NCBI RefSeq assembly: GCF_008831285.2
Contig: NC_045145.1
Span: forward strand, 2,644,723 to 2,708,722
Origin: Nymphaea colorata
Taxonomy: Eukaryota; Streptophyta; Magnoliopsida; Nymphaeales; Nymphaeaceae
Direction of reading: 5' to 3'
DNA length: 64,000 bases
Shown piece by piece: positions 12,405 through 27,443 of the stretch. The notes under the pieces were generated by a model that saw nothing but the letters and a program-made list of their open reading frames with translations, did no database searches and had not been told where the DNA came from. The stretch's first letter is position 1. Each line of letters begins with the position of its first letter. The translations under genes and the position numbers were made by a program.

Positions 12405-12705
12405 AACTCAGTTTCAAGCATCTCAATCGGCTACGTCAAAACCTCAAGTGACATTTCAATTTTGTGGCAGAAAAAACCACACTGCTCCGAACTGCTGGGA
12501 TGTACCCAAATTGTTTGTAGCATGGGCCTCCAACAACAAGATAAACTCATCTTGGTGTCTTGACACTGGTGCTTCACATCATATAACAACAGATCAGTCA
12601 TCTTCTCAATCCATCTTTCAGGGCCCTAAATTTGTGGTGCATGCTTGGCAACGGATCCTCCCTGCCAATTCATGGAATAGGAAATATTGTTTTACATACA
12701 AATAA
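12405..12705 (+). pseudogene. Copia zinc knuckle and protease, unit B
   Basis: The frame 12319-12705 continues gag after a frameshift. It contains a CCHC-like region around CGRKNHTAPNC (about 12461-12493) and then the aspartic protease active site in CLDTGASHHIT (about 12556-12588). A short +/-1 shift after the basic tract (about 12400) separates it from gag. The equivalent DNA is deleted in unit A. Confidence 0.8.
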
Positions 12706-14400
12706 GCATAAGTTTCAGTTGAGAAATGTCCTTCATGTGCCCTCTATTAAAAAAAATCTTCTATCTGTTGCCAAGTTTACCACTGACAATTGTTGCTTCT
12801 TTGAATTTTAACCACACAAATTTATTGTCAAGAATATGCAGATAGGAAAGGTTCTAGTTCAAGGGGTGAATAAACATGGTCCTTACCATTGCCCGGGAGT
12901 AAATCAGACAGTCAAGAGCAGTAACACCGTTTCAGTTACACTGAAAGCTATGGTAGCATGCAAATCAGATCAAAATAACAATTGCATCAGTCAGAAACTA
13001 GCAGGTCATACTTCAACAAATAAAAATGGTGGTCAAAATGTTGATGATTAGCATGTACGTGGTGTACCCCTTCAGGCAAATAATAAAAATATCGATCGTT
13101 GGAATCAGCGTCTAGGACATTTAAATTTTCATGTCTTAGAGAGAATGAAAAAACATGGTTTGATTCATTATGATTTATCTCAGAATATGTTTTGCTCAGT
13201 TTTCTCTATATGCAAAATGCATCGACTCCTATTCCTTGATGCCAAATACCATGCCACCAATCTTTTTGAAATTATCCTTGCTGACTTGCGGAGACTAGCT
13301 CCATATTAGTCAAAAGATGGACACCGATATTATCTACTACTGGTTGATGATTATTCTCGCCACTCTTGGATGTTTGCATTAAAATACAAATCTGAAGCTC
13401 AAGGATACTTAGAGAAATTTAAGTTGCATGTTGTAAACCAGTTTGACTCTAAAAATAAAACTTTTCACTCGGATGCCGGTCATGAGTTACTAGCATGAGC
13501 TTTTCTAATTTTCTTGCTGCAAACGGATAGGTGGCTCTCATGTCCTCACACGCCACAACAAAATGGTATCATGGAGCGAAAACACCAACACCTTGTGGAC
13601 ACTAGGATGAGCATGCTGGTTCAAGCTTCAATGCCTCCAATTTTTTGGTTCAATGCTTTTTAGTCGGCAGTGCACATTATAAACAGGATGCCAAGAAACT
13701 TGTTGAAGGACAAGACCCCTTATGAACTATTTTTTAAAATTCCTTCATGTTATAACCATATTAGATTGTTTGGGTGTACCTGCTACCTCAGCTCATTTCC
13801 TATAGGAAAAATAAAATGCAACCAAAGTCGAGGCCATGTGTATTTATTGGCTACGGGCATCAACATAAATTATACTTTTACTTTGACCCCATTGACAAAA
13901 GAACTTACATTTCTAGACATGTTACATTCCATGAGACCAGTTTTCTCTTTCAATGATCGAGCATGGATGGATTCTAAAATAAGAGTCCATCAGCCTCAAA
14001 AGGTATCACCTCATTTATTTACAATATTGCCTAGTATTGTTTAACATTGTGAAACATGCTGCGGTCAGCTCACCACAGACCGGCAAGATAACCTTCAGGA
14101 AGAAAATCAAAATAGTCCTTACATTTCTCCATCTAGCCATGAACCATCTCCCATGCATGAATATGCTCAACCAGATGCTATTAATCAACAACTGGTGATT
14201 GACATTATCCCTCAGGCTAGAGATCAAGGGCAATGTATTAACACTATGGTGACGAGATCAATGGATTACACTAAAATCCCAAAAGTATATTACGTCAAGA
14301 AAGAATTAGACAAACATGAGCCTAGAAATCATCTTCAAGCTCTTGATCACCCAAAATGGTTCCAGGCCATGACTGAGTTCGAGCTACTGCACTGGAGCAC
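12706..14400 (+). pseudogene. Copia protease end and integrase, unit B
   Basis: Remnants in several frames. A GAG-pre-integrase HQRLGHLNF lies at about 13107. The integrase core follows from about 13330 to 13640, with HTPQQNGIMER-like coding near 13550 and a frameshift around 13490. The frame 13670-14044 carries INRMPRNLLKDKTPYELFF, and an overlapping frame (13774-13956) has CVFIGYGHQ. The final Copia-like stretch (14153-14425) reads HPKWFQAMTEF, the start of the reverse transcriptase region. Stops and shifts prevent translation as a whole. Confidence 0.8.
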
Positions 14401-14657
14401 AACTCTCTCGAGTTGGGTCTTATAGTTCGAGCTAGACTAACTTGGCTCATGAACACTCCTATGGTGCAGTAGTGGGGGACGTACTGCCACAACTTCTCTG
14501 AACCGCTGACTACACCTATATCTCCTTCCTCCTACTGGGGGGGATCAGATCTCCAAACCACTGACTCCACCTCTTCCCATATTCATGGATCTAAGATTCA
14601 CAGCTTATTATACCACACAGATCTCCATAGGACAGTGAGGCAATCTCAAACATGTAG

Positions 14658-14690
<33 letters not shown>

Positions 14691-15104
14691 CTTGAAGATG
14701 CTTATTTTGACAAATAAATACATTTTACCCAGATTTATATATATATGCTTTCCTAAAGAAAATTAAGAAGAGAAAAAAGGAAAATTACTTCTTACTTATT
14801 TGAACATTTGAACAATATTAATCACAATCAAAATCAGGTGTCATCCCCACCCATAGTATATTGCAAATATATGTAGATTTGATTCTGAAATGTGGTCCGA
14901 TGTAAGACATTAGCACATGGAAGGGCCTTGCTCTCATAATTTTCTAGTTAGAGATAAAATCGTATGCATATTTGTCGGTGATGAATATTTCAGCATATAT
15001 TTAGCAATTCTTTCTTATAGCAACCAACAAAAGCTCTTAGTAAAAGTAAAAATAAGCTATGTTACTGCTTCATAGCTCGTACAAAAGTCAAAGCTTTGAA
15101 TCAA
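14401..15104. repeat. Block X fragment inside Copia pol
   Basis: About 700 bp matching 4651-5400 (direct) and 19860-18900 (inverted). It stands exactly where about 240 codons of the Copia reverse transcriptase N-terminus should be. It includes a (TA)n array at 14661-14690. No gene is seen. Confidence 0.7.
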
Positions 15105-16073
15105 AGAATTTTCCTCATCATGTTCGCAAATTGCAAAAAGCTATATGTGGGTTAAAGTAGGCTCCTGGGGCATGGTTCGAACGGCTCCAACTCTACTTAA
15201 CAAGTCAGGGATTTCATGAGTCATTGTCAGATTCTTCCCTCTTTAGCAAAGGGAAGGTAAAGTAATTTTTATTCTTACATATGTGGATGATATTATTGTC
15301 ATGGGTAATATGACATTAGAAATTCAGATGTTCGTTTATCATTTTGACACAGAATTTTCTATTAAAGTTATGAGAAAATTGTGTCTGTTTCTTGGAATTA
15401 AAGCTACATGGAGGGCAGATGTTCTTTATTTATGCTAAAGAAAATATATATTGGATCTCTTGTCTAAGGCATGTATGGGAAATTGTAGGGCTGTAGACAC
15501 TCCAGCAGTTGCCAACATAACTATTTCTAAATATGCTAGAGATAAATTTGATAATGGAGCTTTTTATCGAAATATAGTAGGAGGTCTTCAATATGCAGTA
15601 CTTGCTCACCCTGACATCACGTATGTTGTTAATAAAACATGTCAGTTTATGCGTGAACCATCTCAAGAGCATTGGATCTATGTCAAGAGAATTCTAAGAT
15701 ATTTACAGGTCACTTTCACTTTTGGACTTCATTTCTCAAAATCTTTGAATCTTAATAAATCTGTCTACTCAGATGCAGATTGGGCTGGATGCCCAGATGA
15801 CGAGCAGTCGACCAGTGGTTATGTGACACTTTTGGGCAGCAATATTATCTCTTGGTCTTCGTCCAAACAACGAACTATAGCAGGATCTTCAACAGAAGTT
15901 GAATATAAAGCCCTTGCAGGAGCTACTTCTGAACTTATATGGCTGAAAATGCTATTAAAGGAACTAGGTCTAAAAGAGTTGGAATCACCAATATGGTGTG
16001 ACAACTTAGGAGCTACCTATCTAGCAAAGAATCTTATCTTTCATGCCCGGACAAAGCATGTCGACATTGAATT
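15105..16073 (+). pseudogene. Copia reverse transcriptase (C-term) and RNase H
   Basis: The C-terminal half of reverse transcriptase and RNase H. The order is KLQKAICGLK, a stop (about 15169), APGAWFER, then a frame change and the catalytic YVDDIIV (15280-15300). From 15451 a 212-codon frame holds RNase H, with conserved acidic residues in YSDADWAG, the Glu of TEVEYKA and the Asp of WCDN. Normal Copia sequence stops after HARTKHVDIEL (about 16073); the next residues KVKS are read from the inverted repeat, so the 3' end of the gene, the polypurine tract and the 3' LTR are missing. Confidence 0.88.
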
Positions 16074-19860
<3,787 letters not shown>

Positions 19861-21446
19861 CGATTCACTCAAGTCCTGAAACGATAATTGAAAGGCGATG
19901 AATAAAATAATTTGACCTAAAGTCGACAACCGAACTCCTTTTTATAATCTCGTTCTAAAGCTGCTTTCCTTGTAAGTTTTTTCATAGAGTACTAAAGTCG
20001 AAGGCTGATAGTCCATGTACTGAAAAGTTTGCAAGAAAAAGAGATCCCAAAAAACCTTATAAATGGAGTAAAACCCCATTAGATTCAACAAGCTTTGAAA
20101 AAGGAGGAATCAGGAACAGCAAAAAGGGTCACGCTTTCCCAATATTGTGATAGATGTGCACTTTTAATGAGCCAACTTATAATTAGCTAAAACCCATTCG
20201 AGCCTAATCGGGACTAACTGAGTCGAGCTTACCTTGCTCGAGCTCAGCTTATTTATTTAAACGAGCTTATTTTTTAACTCGTTTATTAAACGAATAGAGG
20301 TTGAGCTGAGCGTATACAAATCGAGCTTGTGCTACTTCACTCAAATAACTTAACGCAATAGTTCTATGGGCTTCAAAGGCCTTAAATTTAACTATCTGTG
20401 TCTGCGAATTTCATTTTATTGAATGCTGGGATTATGTTATAGATAAAGGATATGAGGCAAAAAGGATGTAGGCGTTGGGGTAAGAATTTCCAACTCCCGT
20501 GACCTGAAGAGATATTGAAGTGGAAGGCAAGTGAGTAGTTGGGTGGGGTATGTAAACATAGGTTTTGGGAGTTATCTCAGCATTTTTTGATGTGGCATTT
20601 AATTTTAATGTACAAGCTTTCGAAGAGAACAATCTTGTTATAAGTTTAAATATGGTAGACTACTTAAAGATTTCTGTATTTATTGGACCGTTTTAGTATA
20701 AATTTGAAGAATTAGGAACTACAAGTTGTAGTAGTGGGTTGGGAGGGACTTTTTCTGATATTTATGAAAGGCTGGTCTCTTTTATCACCTCTGCCGCACT
20801 TCCAAACACCAGGAAAGGTTACAAACGGTGTACCCAGCCTGATGAGAGGCCTGCAACCCGCCCGACCCCAGCCCCGCTCCTGCCCCCCAAATATCAGTTT
20901 GGCTTCACTGACTTTGAATCATTTACCTAAAATGTTTCGCTTAAACTTCATTGGTTCAAATCCAGGCAGCTATTACGGTCCAGTGTGTTATTTCTCTAGG
21001 ATATAAACAGTGGCAAGTTTAACATCTGAGTTGAAAGTTGTACCATAGGTCTACCCATCCATGTCCAAAACAATTAAAAGCACAACAATACAGCATCGCA
21101 TTGGGGGTTTTATAACATGCACGGTTTACCCTTAATGAATATTAAAAATATCTACATTTATAAAACAAAGTTAAGGGGATCAATAAATCAAATCATACCA
21201 AGACACGACCAAGTGAGCTACAGTAAACCCTGCTGGTTCTCTCTTGAACGGCTCATTTCTGGGGAAAATTTTGAGTGAAATAGTTGGCGTATTACCATAC
21301 GTCCTTCCTTTTAACTCTTTCGATGTTGTGGTACTCATTATTGTCATAGCCAAGCATGGAGGCATGTGCTCATCTTCTTGGATATTTGGAATGTTCTTTT
21401 CTCTATATCATCAACTCTTTTCATCAAATTTCAGAGGAAGAGAGAG
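19861..21446 (+). promoter_or_regulatory. Upstream region of the GH3 gene
   Basis: There is no gene here. 20200-20330 is rich in GAGCTCGAGCTT-type words that look like another degraded repeat. The 400 bp before the GH3 start contain a weak TATA candidate (CTATATCA, about 21402). I see no TGTCTC/GAGACA auxin-response element in them, although many GH3 promoters have one. Actual promoter activity is not shown. Confidence 0.3.
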
Positions 21447-21763
21447 ATGGAGAAAGAAGGGAGATTGAGGTTGAGGCCAATTGGGATGGAGGAGGAGGTG
21501 GAGCCGTTGGAGTTCATAGAAGAGATGACGAGTCATGTAGATGAGGTGCAACAGATGGTGCTGGATGACATCCTTTCCACCAACGCCTACACTGAGTACC
21601 TACAGAGGAATGGGATATTTGGAGGAAGTATAGACAGGAAAACCTTCAAGTCCAAGCTGCCAATCATTGAATACAAAGACATCCTACCCAACATACAGAG
21701 GATTCCAAACAGTGATCCTTCACCCATGTTCTCTGCCCAACCCATCTCCGAGTTACTAGTCAG
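21447..21763 (+). CDS. GH3 exon 1
   Basis: The start is the ATG at 21447 (MEKEGRL), in a purine-rich context. An upstream in-frame ATG at 21366 would add 27 hydrophobic residues that the family lacks. The exon encodes about 105 residues. It contains LEFIEEMT, then the conserved VLDDILSTNAYTEYLQR helix region, TFKSKLP, and ends at PISELLV, just before the ATP-binding loop. The donor is CAG|GT at 21763/21764. The exon ends with two bases (AG), which the first base of exon 2 completes to a Ser codon. A (CT)n array lies right after the donor. There are no stops or shifts. Confidence 0.9.
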
Positions 21764-21998
21764 GTCTCCCTCTCTCTCTCTCTCCCTCTCTCTCTCTCTC
21801 TCTTTAAATTGCACTTGGTTCACTTTTTGGAGGATGCTCTCCTCATAGTTATTAAGGAAAATTGATTTGGGTTGAGGGTTGCGATTCTTGAGCGTAATTG
21901 ATTGGCTATTCCCCCCCCACCCTCTTTCTCTCTCACTCAGAATGTGTTTGTTTCACCACGGACCTTAGATCCGCGATAATATGAGATCACTAGGATAT
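21764..21998 (+). other. GH3 intron 1, 5' part
   Basis: It opens with a (CT)n tract (about 21766-21804). The rest is low-complexity intron sequence up to the Gypsy target site. Nothing else is seen. Confidence 0.8.
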
Positions 21999-22003
21999 CA
22001 GAC
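21999..22003. repeat. Target-site duplication CAGAC (left)
   Basis: CAGAC lies immediately left of the Gypsy element and is repeated exactly at 27439-27443. Confidence 0.95.
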
Positions 22004-22433
22004 TGATCCGTATGAGGATTTGTTGAATCAGTCTCTCACCCAGACGTTAGCAAAATTTTCAGTGCCAAAATGACGAGGAACAATAAGGCACAACGCAGGA
22101 TTTTCTCTCTTCTCCAAAAAAATGGAGAGGCCCTTACTCTTTTCTTTATTTTTCCTGATCTCCAGGTGCCTCCCTTCTGTGAGGCTTATAGCTGGGTGTA
22201 TAACCACCCATGACTCACGTCCCCAAGGGCTCCCACAAAATCGGGGCCTCATGGGTGACACACATCTCCAAGGGCTTCCACAAAATCAGGCCTCATGGGC
22301 TACAATCTCTCTAACCACCAACCACTTGCTTTAGGTGCTGCCATGTTCTCCAACGTTTTCAACTTGTTGGGCAAGTCCTGTGACAGGTGTCAAATGGTTG
22401 CTAGCTCGTAGACCGGGTCTTACTCCCGGATCA
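22004..22433 (-). repeat. Gypsy LTR (3' LTR in element sense)
   Basis: 430 bp, TGATCCG...CCGGATCA. By eye it differs from the other LTR by 2 substitutions, one 12-base indel (near 22213-22225) and one 1-base indel. Confidence 0.95.
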
Positions 22434-23545
22434 TTCGTCCCCCCTCCAAAAAAAGGATGAAGCTCCAGCGAAGTCAAAATTCAAATGAGGGAATTCGGTC
22501 TGGCCGACTTCCCGGTTGTACCATTTTGCAGCTTGTGGGCGTTCACCCTTGCGCCCGATACGATAGCAAATATGCTGTCCTCTTCGCGTATTGGTTGTTT
22601 TGACTTCTAGAATAGTGTCGGATGATAGGACAGTAGCTTTTGTGATCAGAATATCATCAATTGGTGGTAAGACCTCTGGCTGTTCATCATCCAACATAGA
22701 TGGTTCAAAAAGTTTGAGATTGTTGACGTTCACTACTGAATAAATTGCCATGTAATCGGGTAGTTCAAGTTGGCATGCATTGTCTCCCACCATTCGGATT
22801 ATGCGAAATGGTCCATAATGAAGGGGCTTTAATTTCTGCGCTTTTTCCTTGAGTCGGTCAGCTCCAATGTGCAGCCACACCAGATCATTCACTTGAAATT
22901 GACCATGAACTCGATGTCGATCATGGCGTGCCTTATATCTTTGTTGAGCCCACTGCAGATTCTGCTTCACCTCTTGATGAATTTTTCTGATATGGTCAAG
23001 GAAGTGGCAAGCCTTGGCTGAAGGTGTAGTGACATTGTGATCTGCTTCATTTGGGGTGACCGTGAAGATCAAGTCGAATGGGCTAGATGGTAGGAAGCCA
23101 AGACAAGCTTCAAAAGGCGATTTTTGTGTCGACTCATGCATTGCTCTATTGAAGGCAAACTGAAGATACAGCAAACTATCATCCCACGTTTTTGGGTGCT
23201 GAGAATTATATCCCCGTAGCAAGTGTACCATGGTGCGGTTCACTACTTCCGTTTGCCCATCCGTTTGTGGATGGTAAGGAATGCTCATGTGAAGTTTGGT
23301 ATCCATCAATTCCCACAACGTTTTCCAGAATTCACTTAGAAACTAACTATCATGATCTGAGATAATAGAGCTGGGCAGCCCAAAGTGGACCCAGACATTG
23401 TGGAAATATAGGCGAGCCGTCTGAACTCCAGTTATAGTCTTCTTGCATGGAACAAGAATAACCATTTTGGAAAAACGATCTACGACTACATAGAGATAAT
23501 CATGTCCTCGCCTAGTAGTTGGTAGACCACCCACAAAATCCATGG
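22431..23545 (-). pseudogene. Gypsy integrase core and C-terminal domain
   Basis: The integrase of the intron element. The catalytic DDE residues are recognisable: Asp in VSMDFVGG (about 23535), Asp in IISDHDS (about 23350) and Glu in GQTEVVNRT (about 23250). A TAG stop at about 23343 splits the core directly after DHDS, and a 1-base deletion at about 23545 separates it from the HHCC part. The C-terminal 295-codon frame (22431-23318) continues through SPFEACLG to a region ending FDFAG that resembles a degenerate chromodomain, which would place the element among plant chromoviruses. The chromodomain call is tentative. Confidence 0.88.
22434..22447 (-). other. Gypsy polypurine tract
   Basis: On the minus strand this reads GGAGGGGGGACGAA directly before the LTR, the expected place for the plus-strand primer of reverse transcription. 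Confidence 0.75.
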
Positions 23546-24850
23546 ATACACTTCCCACGGACGTGTTGGTACCGGCAGAGGTTGGTACAAGCCTATCTTA
23601 CGGTTGCTGGGCTTGGAAATACTACATAGTGTACATCCTCGCACAAACCGACTAACATCTTGGTGTAAATTGGGCCAGTAGACATACCTCTGTAAATTTT
23701 GGATTGTTTTGTTGATTCCAAAATGTCCAGCCACCTTGGAGGTATGAGCTTCCCTCAACCACATGGTACGATCTGCCCCTTGTGGGATGCACAGTCGTCC
23801 ATCCTTTTCCAGCAAGTGATTTTTGATAGTATATTCAGATTTTATGCCCGTTTGTGCAGCTTTGTAATGCTCACAAAAATCTGGATCATGCATATATAGA
23901 TGGACGTAATCATCATGCTGGCTGGGTTGGATTTGCATGAAGCCGGTCAAGCAAACGGAGGCCTGTGGTGGCCGAGAGAGCATATCTGCCAATTTGTCTT
24001 GACTCCCCTGCTTGTACTTGATGACAATACTGAATTGCTGGAGGTAAGACATCCATTTCATATGGCACACTTGCTGCAGTTTTGACTGCGATTGGAGATA
24101 CTGTAAGGGTCGGTGGTCGGTGTGTACCACGGTTTCTTTCCCTATCAAATAGCACCGCCAATGTTTAATGGCCTGATGTAATGCAAGAAGCTATTTATCA
24201 TATGCTGAATAATTGAGTTGTGCTCCCTGGAATAGCTCGGAATAGTAGGCCACTGGTCGTTGTTCTTGCATGAGGACTGCTCCCATAGCGTAACCTGAAG
24301 CATCGGTTTCTAATTTGAATGGCTTGTGTAAATTTGGCAATGCAAGGAGTGGAGCTTCACTTATTTTTCGTTTCATAAGATTGGAAGCAGCTTCACATTT
24401 TTCTGTCCATTCAAACTTGCTATGTGCCTTAGTCAAGGCATGAAGAGGTGCGGCCAATACTGAAAAATGTTTAATAAATTTTCGAAGATATTGACAAGCA
24501 CCAACAAAACTGCGTACCTCAGTGGTATTTCGGGGCGTCGGCCACTTACGAATGACATCAACCTTATCTGGATCAATGCCGAGGGTTCCACCACCAACTA
24601 TGAAGCCAAGATAGATGAGGGAGGTCTTGGCAAATTCGCATTTCTTTCCATTAAGCCGTAGTTGATGTTGTTGTAACACCTCAAAGACTTGATGAATATG
24701 TTGCTTGTGATCTTCCCATGATTCACTGTATATCAGAATACCATCGAGATAAACTAATACAAATTTATCTAAGAATGGACATAGGGCATCATTCATGAGA
24801 TGCATAAAAGTGGGGGGGCATTGCACAGGCCGAATGGCATCACCTTCCAC
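23546..24850 (-). pseudogene. Gypsy reverse transcriptase 3' part, RNase H, integrase zinc domain
   Basis: From 24850 leftward come the end of the reverse transcriptase (FVLVYLDGILIYSE, KCEFAKTSLIYLGF), the connection and RNase H (LETDASGYAMGAVL), a TAG stop at about 24191, then VVHTDHRPLQYLQ and the integrase HHCC zinc domain (VAGHFGINKT ... CTLCSISK). The second catalytic Asp of the YLDD box is Gly here (codon 24740-24742, GGT), which should abolish polymerase activity. The frame is shifted relative to the upstream reverse-transcriptase part by a 1-base loss in a C-run at about 24812-24820. Confidence 0.92.
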
Positions 24851-25740
24851 TCGAAGAGTCCTTGATGCATCTTAAATGCCGTCTTCCATGTGTCCTCGTC
24901 TCGGATGCAAACTTGATGGTATCGTGATTTTAAATCAAGTTTGGTGAAGAATCGAGCATTTTTGAGTTGGTCCAGCAAGTCGTCGATGCGAGGGAGTGGG
25001 TAACGGTTCTTGACTGTGATCTTGTTGAGTGCTCTATAATCAATGCACATGCGCCATCCTCCATCCTTCTTGGGTACCAAGACCACAGGAGATCCACAAG
25101 GCGAACTGCTGTGCTGCACTAATCCATGCTCCACCAGGTCCATCACTTGTCTTTTAATTTCGTCATTCTCAAGTACCGAATTGCGATACATGGAAAGGTT
25201 GGGTAGAGGGGCATCAGATTGCAAGTGAATTTCATGCTCAACTGGATGCCATGGTGGTAGGCCTTGTGGATCTTCAAACAAATCAGTATAAGAGTTGAGT
25301 AGTTTGGTGAGCATACCTTCTTCTTTCTCGTGCGTGTACATGAGATGAATTGTAGCATTCTTTTCACATGGCTGCACTAAACGTACAAGCAATAAGACAA
25401 ATCTTTGGCATGCATTCACCACTCGTTTGACTTGTCCGGCTGTCATCAAATCTGTTGGAGGGGCGATGTTGTCCCGAGTGATCACAAACTGCTTCCCGTC
25501 TTTTGTGAGTTCATATTCTTGTGCTCGTTGATGGTAGTGACCATCACAGAGCCACAAATATGGACTTCCAAGAACCACTTGGCAAACATCAAGTGGAACA
25601 ACATCACAAATAACTTCATCAATAAAAAGAGAGGTGATGGCAAACTTCACCTTGCACTGGCGGTCCACTCGTTGTCCAACATCCTTTATAATCCATCCCA
25701 ATGGATATGGGCGAGGATGTGTTGTGGTGACCAAACCAAG
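24793..25740 (-). pseudogene. Gypsy protease end and reverse transcriptase N-terminal part
   Basis: A 313-codon frame. The end of the protease domain ([13 protein letters not shown]) is followed by the reverse-transcriptase fingers and palm: [43 protein letters not shown] (first catalytic Asp present) and [10 protein letters not shown], where the frame breaks. A TGA at 25741-25743 separates it from the protease start. Confidence 0.92.
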
Positions 25741-26238
25741 TCATTCCACCAGACTTGACGAGATTAAGTTCTTTTGGCTTCCGGTGTCGAAGATTGCGCC
25801 AATAACTTCATTTTTCACCTGAATCTTGATGGTGAAGAGTTCTTCAGCATGCTCCTCCTCCGTGGTTGAGATAACAGTATCAGATCTCGCCATCAGGGAT
25901 AGGGCCGTGTCTGGCTGCTGCATTGAGCCAACCCTCTCAGGCTCATTTTCTCTAGCCATCACCGTATTAATCTGTTTCCCTCTATTCTGCTCCTTGAACC
26001 GCTTGGGTTTCAATTCAGGATGCACCTTCCAGCATTTTTCTTTGTTGTGTCCAGAAATTTTGCAATGATCGCAGTAAAAATCAGACTTGGAAGGATATGA
26101 CTTGGAGTCCTTCGAAGTGTGATTTTTATCATATTTTGATACCTTCTGTTTGGATTTTGCAGAATTTTTGTAGTTGCTTCCCCTATTCTTTGCTTCAATA
26201 GCCATTGCTGTAGTACTTGCGCTTGAGACATCCAACAC
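25741..26238 (-). pseudogene. Gypsy zinc knuckle and protease start
   Basis: A 165-codon stretch between two in-frame TGA stops. It holds a CX2CX4HX4C zinc knuckle (CDHCKISGHNKEKC) and the aspartic protease active site (IFDTGSQKNLIS). It is in frame with gag on one side and with the next segment on the other, so the two TGAs (26239-26241 and 25741-25743) are simple nonsense changes. Confidence 0.9.
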
Positions 26239-26991
26239 TCAAAAATGCTGCAACTCTTGGCGAATCGTATAATGTAGACCCGCCACAAATTTTTGTACAG
26301 CTTCCTCAGTGTTGATCGATACACCAAGAGCAACCGCAAGCCGTCGGAACTCGGTTGTATATTCTTGAACTGATTGTGTGTTATACTGCCGCAACGTATA
26401 CCACCTTGTCCAACGATCTTGCAAATATCCCATTGGATAAAACTCCAAACTCAGGAGTCGTTTAAATTCCTCCCAAGTGATGCCCTGTCCTTCTCGAGAT
26501 GCCAAGATACCATTCCACCATGCCAATGCATGGTTGGTAAGTTTTAACCTAGCAAAGGCTACACGTTCTGTACCTGGATACTCATAAAGAGTAAAATAGG
26601 TTTCTATTTGAGCCAACCAAGAGTCCAGCTTCTCAGCATCAATGGAACCATCAAATACAGGGATGTCGATCTTGGCCTCCACCTTAAACGGTCTTGGGCA
26701 TTGCCTTGTGAGAGGTTGTTCGGGTCCCTTCTCCTCTTCTTGTCTTGTATTAGCGTCCTCCCTTTGTATTTTGATCATTTGTTGCTGAACATGCTCAAGT
26801 TGCTCCATCCGTAACGCCATGGTTTCAAGGGTGGATTGCATGGTTTGAAGAGCAGCAACCAACCCAGCAGTCACTTCTTTGTCGCCGGGCGTAGACATGT
26901 CACTCTCTTCAATTTGTGGTCGCCGTCGATGTTGTGTGAGATTTTGCAACTGCTCACCAGTGGCGCCGTGTGTCGATCGGGTCCCCACCAT
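26239..26991 (-). pseudogene. Gypsy gag
   Basis: A 250-codon frame starting MVGTRST just after the primer-binding site. The retrotransposon gag domain is visible (DSWLAQIETYF, LTNHALAWWNG, WEEFKRLL, EYTTEFRRLA). It is ended by TGA at 26239, directly before the zinc-knuckle segment in the same frame. Confidence 0.92.
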
Positions 26992-27006
26992 GCACGAAAA
27001 ACCTGT

Positions 27007-27017
27007 CTCTGATACCA
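27007..27017 (-). other. Gypsy primer-binding site
   Basis: On the minus strand this reads TGGTATCAGAG, complementary to initiator tRNA-Met, two bases from the LTR. Confidence 0.9.
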
Positions 27018-27019
27018 GT

Positions 27020-27438
27020 TGATCCGTATGAGGATTTGTTGAATCAGTCTCTCACCCAGACGTTAGCAAAATTTTCAGTGCCAAAATGACGAGGAACAAT
27101 AAGGCACAACGCAGGATTTTCTCTCTTCTCCAAAAAAATGGAGAGGCCCTTACTCTTTTCTTTATTTTTCCTGATCTCCAGGTGCCTCCCTTCTGTGAGG
27201 CTTATAGCTGGGTGTATAACTACCCATGACTGGCTCCCACAAAATCGGGGCCTCATGGGTGACACACATCTCCAAGGGCTTCCACAAAATCAGGCCTCAT
27301 GGGCTACAATCTCTCTAACCACCAACCACTTGCTTTAGGTGCTGCCATGTTCTCCAACGTTTTCCAACTTGTTGGGCAAGCCCTGTGACAGGTGTCAAAT
27401 GGTTGCTAGCTCGTAGACCGGGTCTTACTCCCGGATCA
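27020..27438 (-). repeat. Gypsy LTR (5' LTR in element sense)
   Basis: 419 bp, TGATCCG...CCGGATCA, followed by the target duplication CAGAC (27439-27443). It is nearly identical to the LTR at 22004-22433. Confidence 0.95.
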
Positions 27439-27443
27439 CAGAC

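Larger units (their letters stand above)
22004..27438 (-). mobile_element. Young Ty3/Gypsy LTR retrotransposon in GH3 intron 1
   Basis: A complete 5.4-kb element in antisense orientation to the host gene. It has near-identical LTRs (22004-22433 and 27020-27438), a perfect CAGAC target duplication, an initiator tRNA-Met primer-binding site next to the right LTR, and a purine-rich tract (on the minus strand) next to the left LTR. Reading leftwards the order is gag, zinc knuckle, protease, reverse transcriptase, RNase H, integrase, C-terminal domain: the Gypsy order with integrase last. The coding region carries four in-frame stops, two frameshifts and a changed reverse-transcriptase active site. 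This copy therefore cannot move on its own in spite of its young LTRs. Confidence 0.97.
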
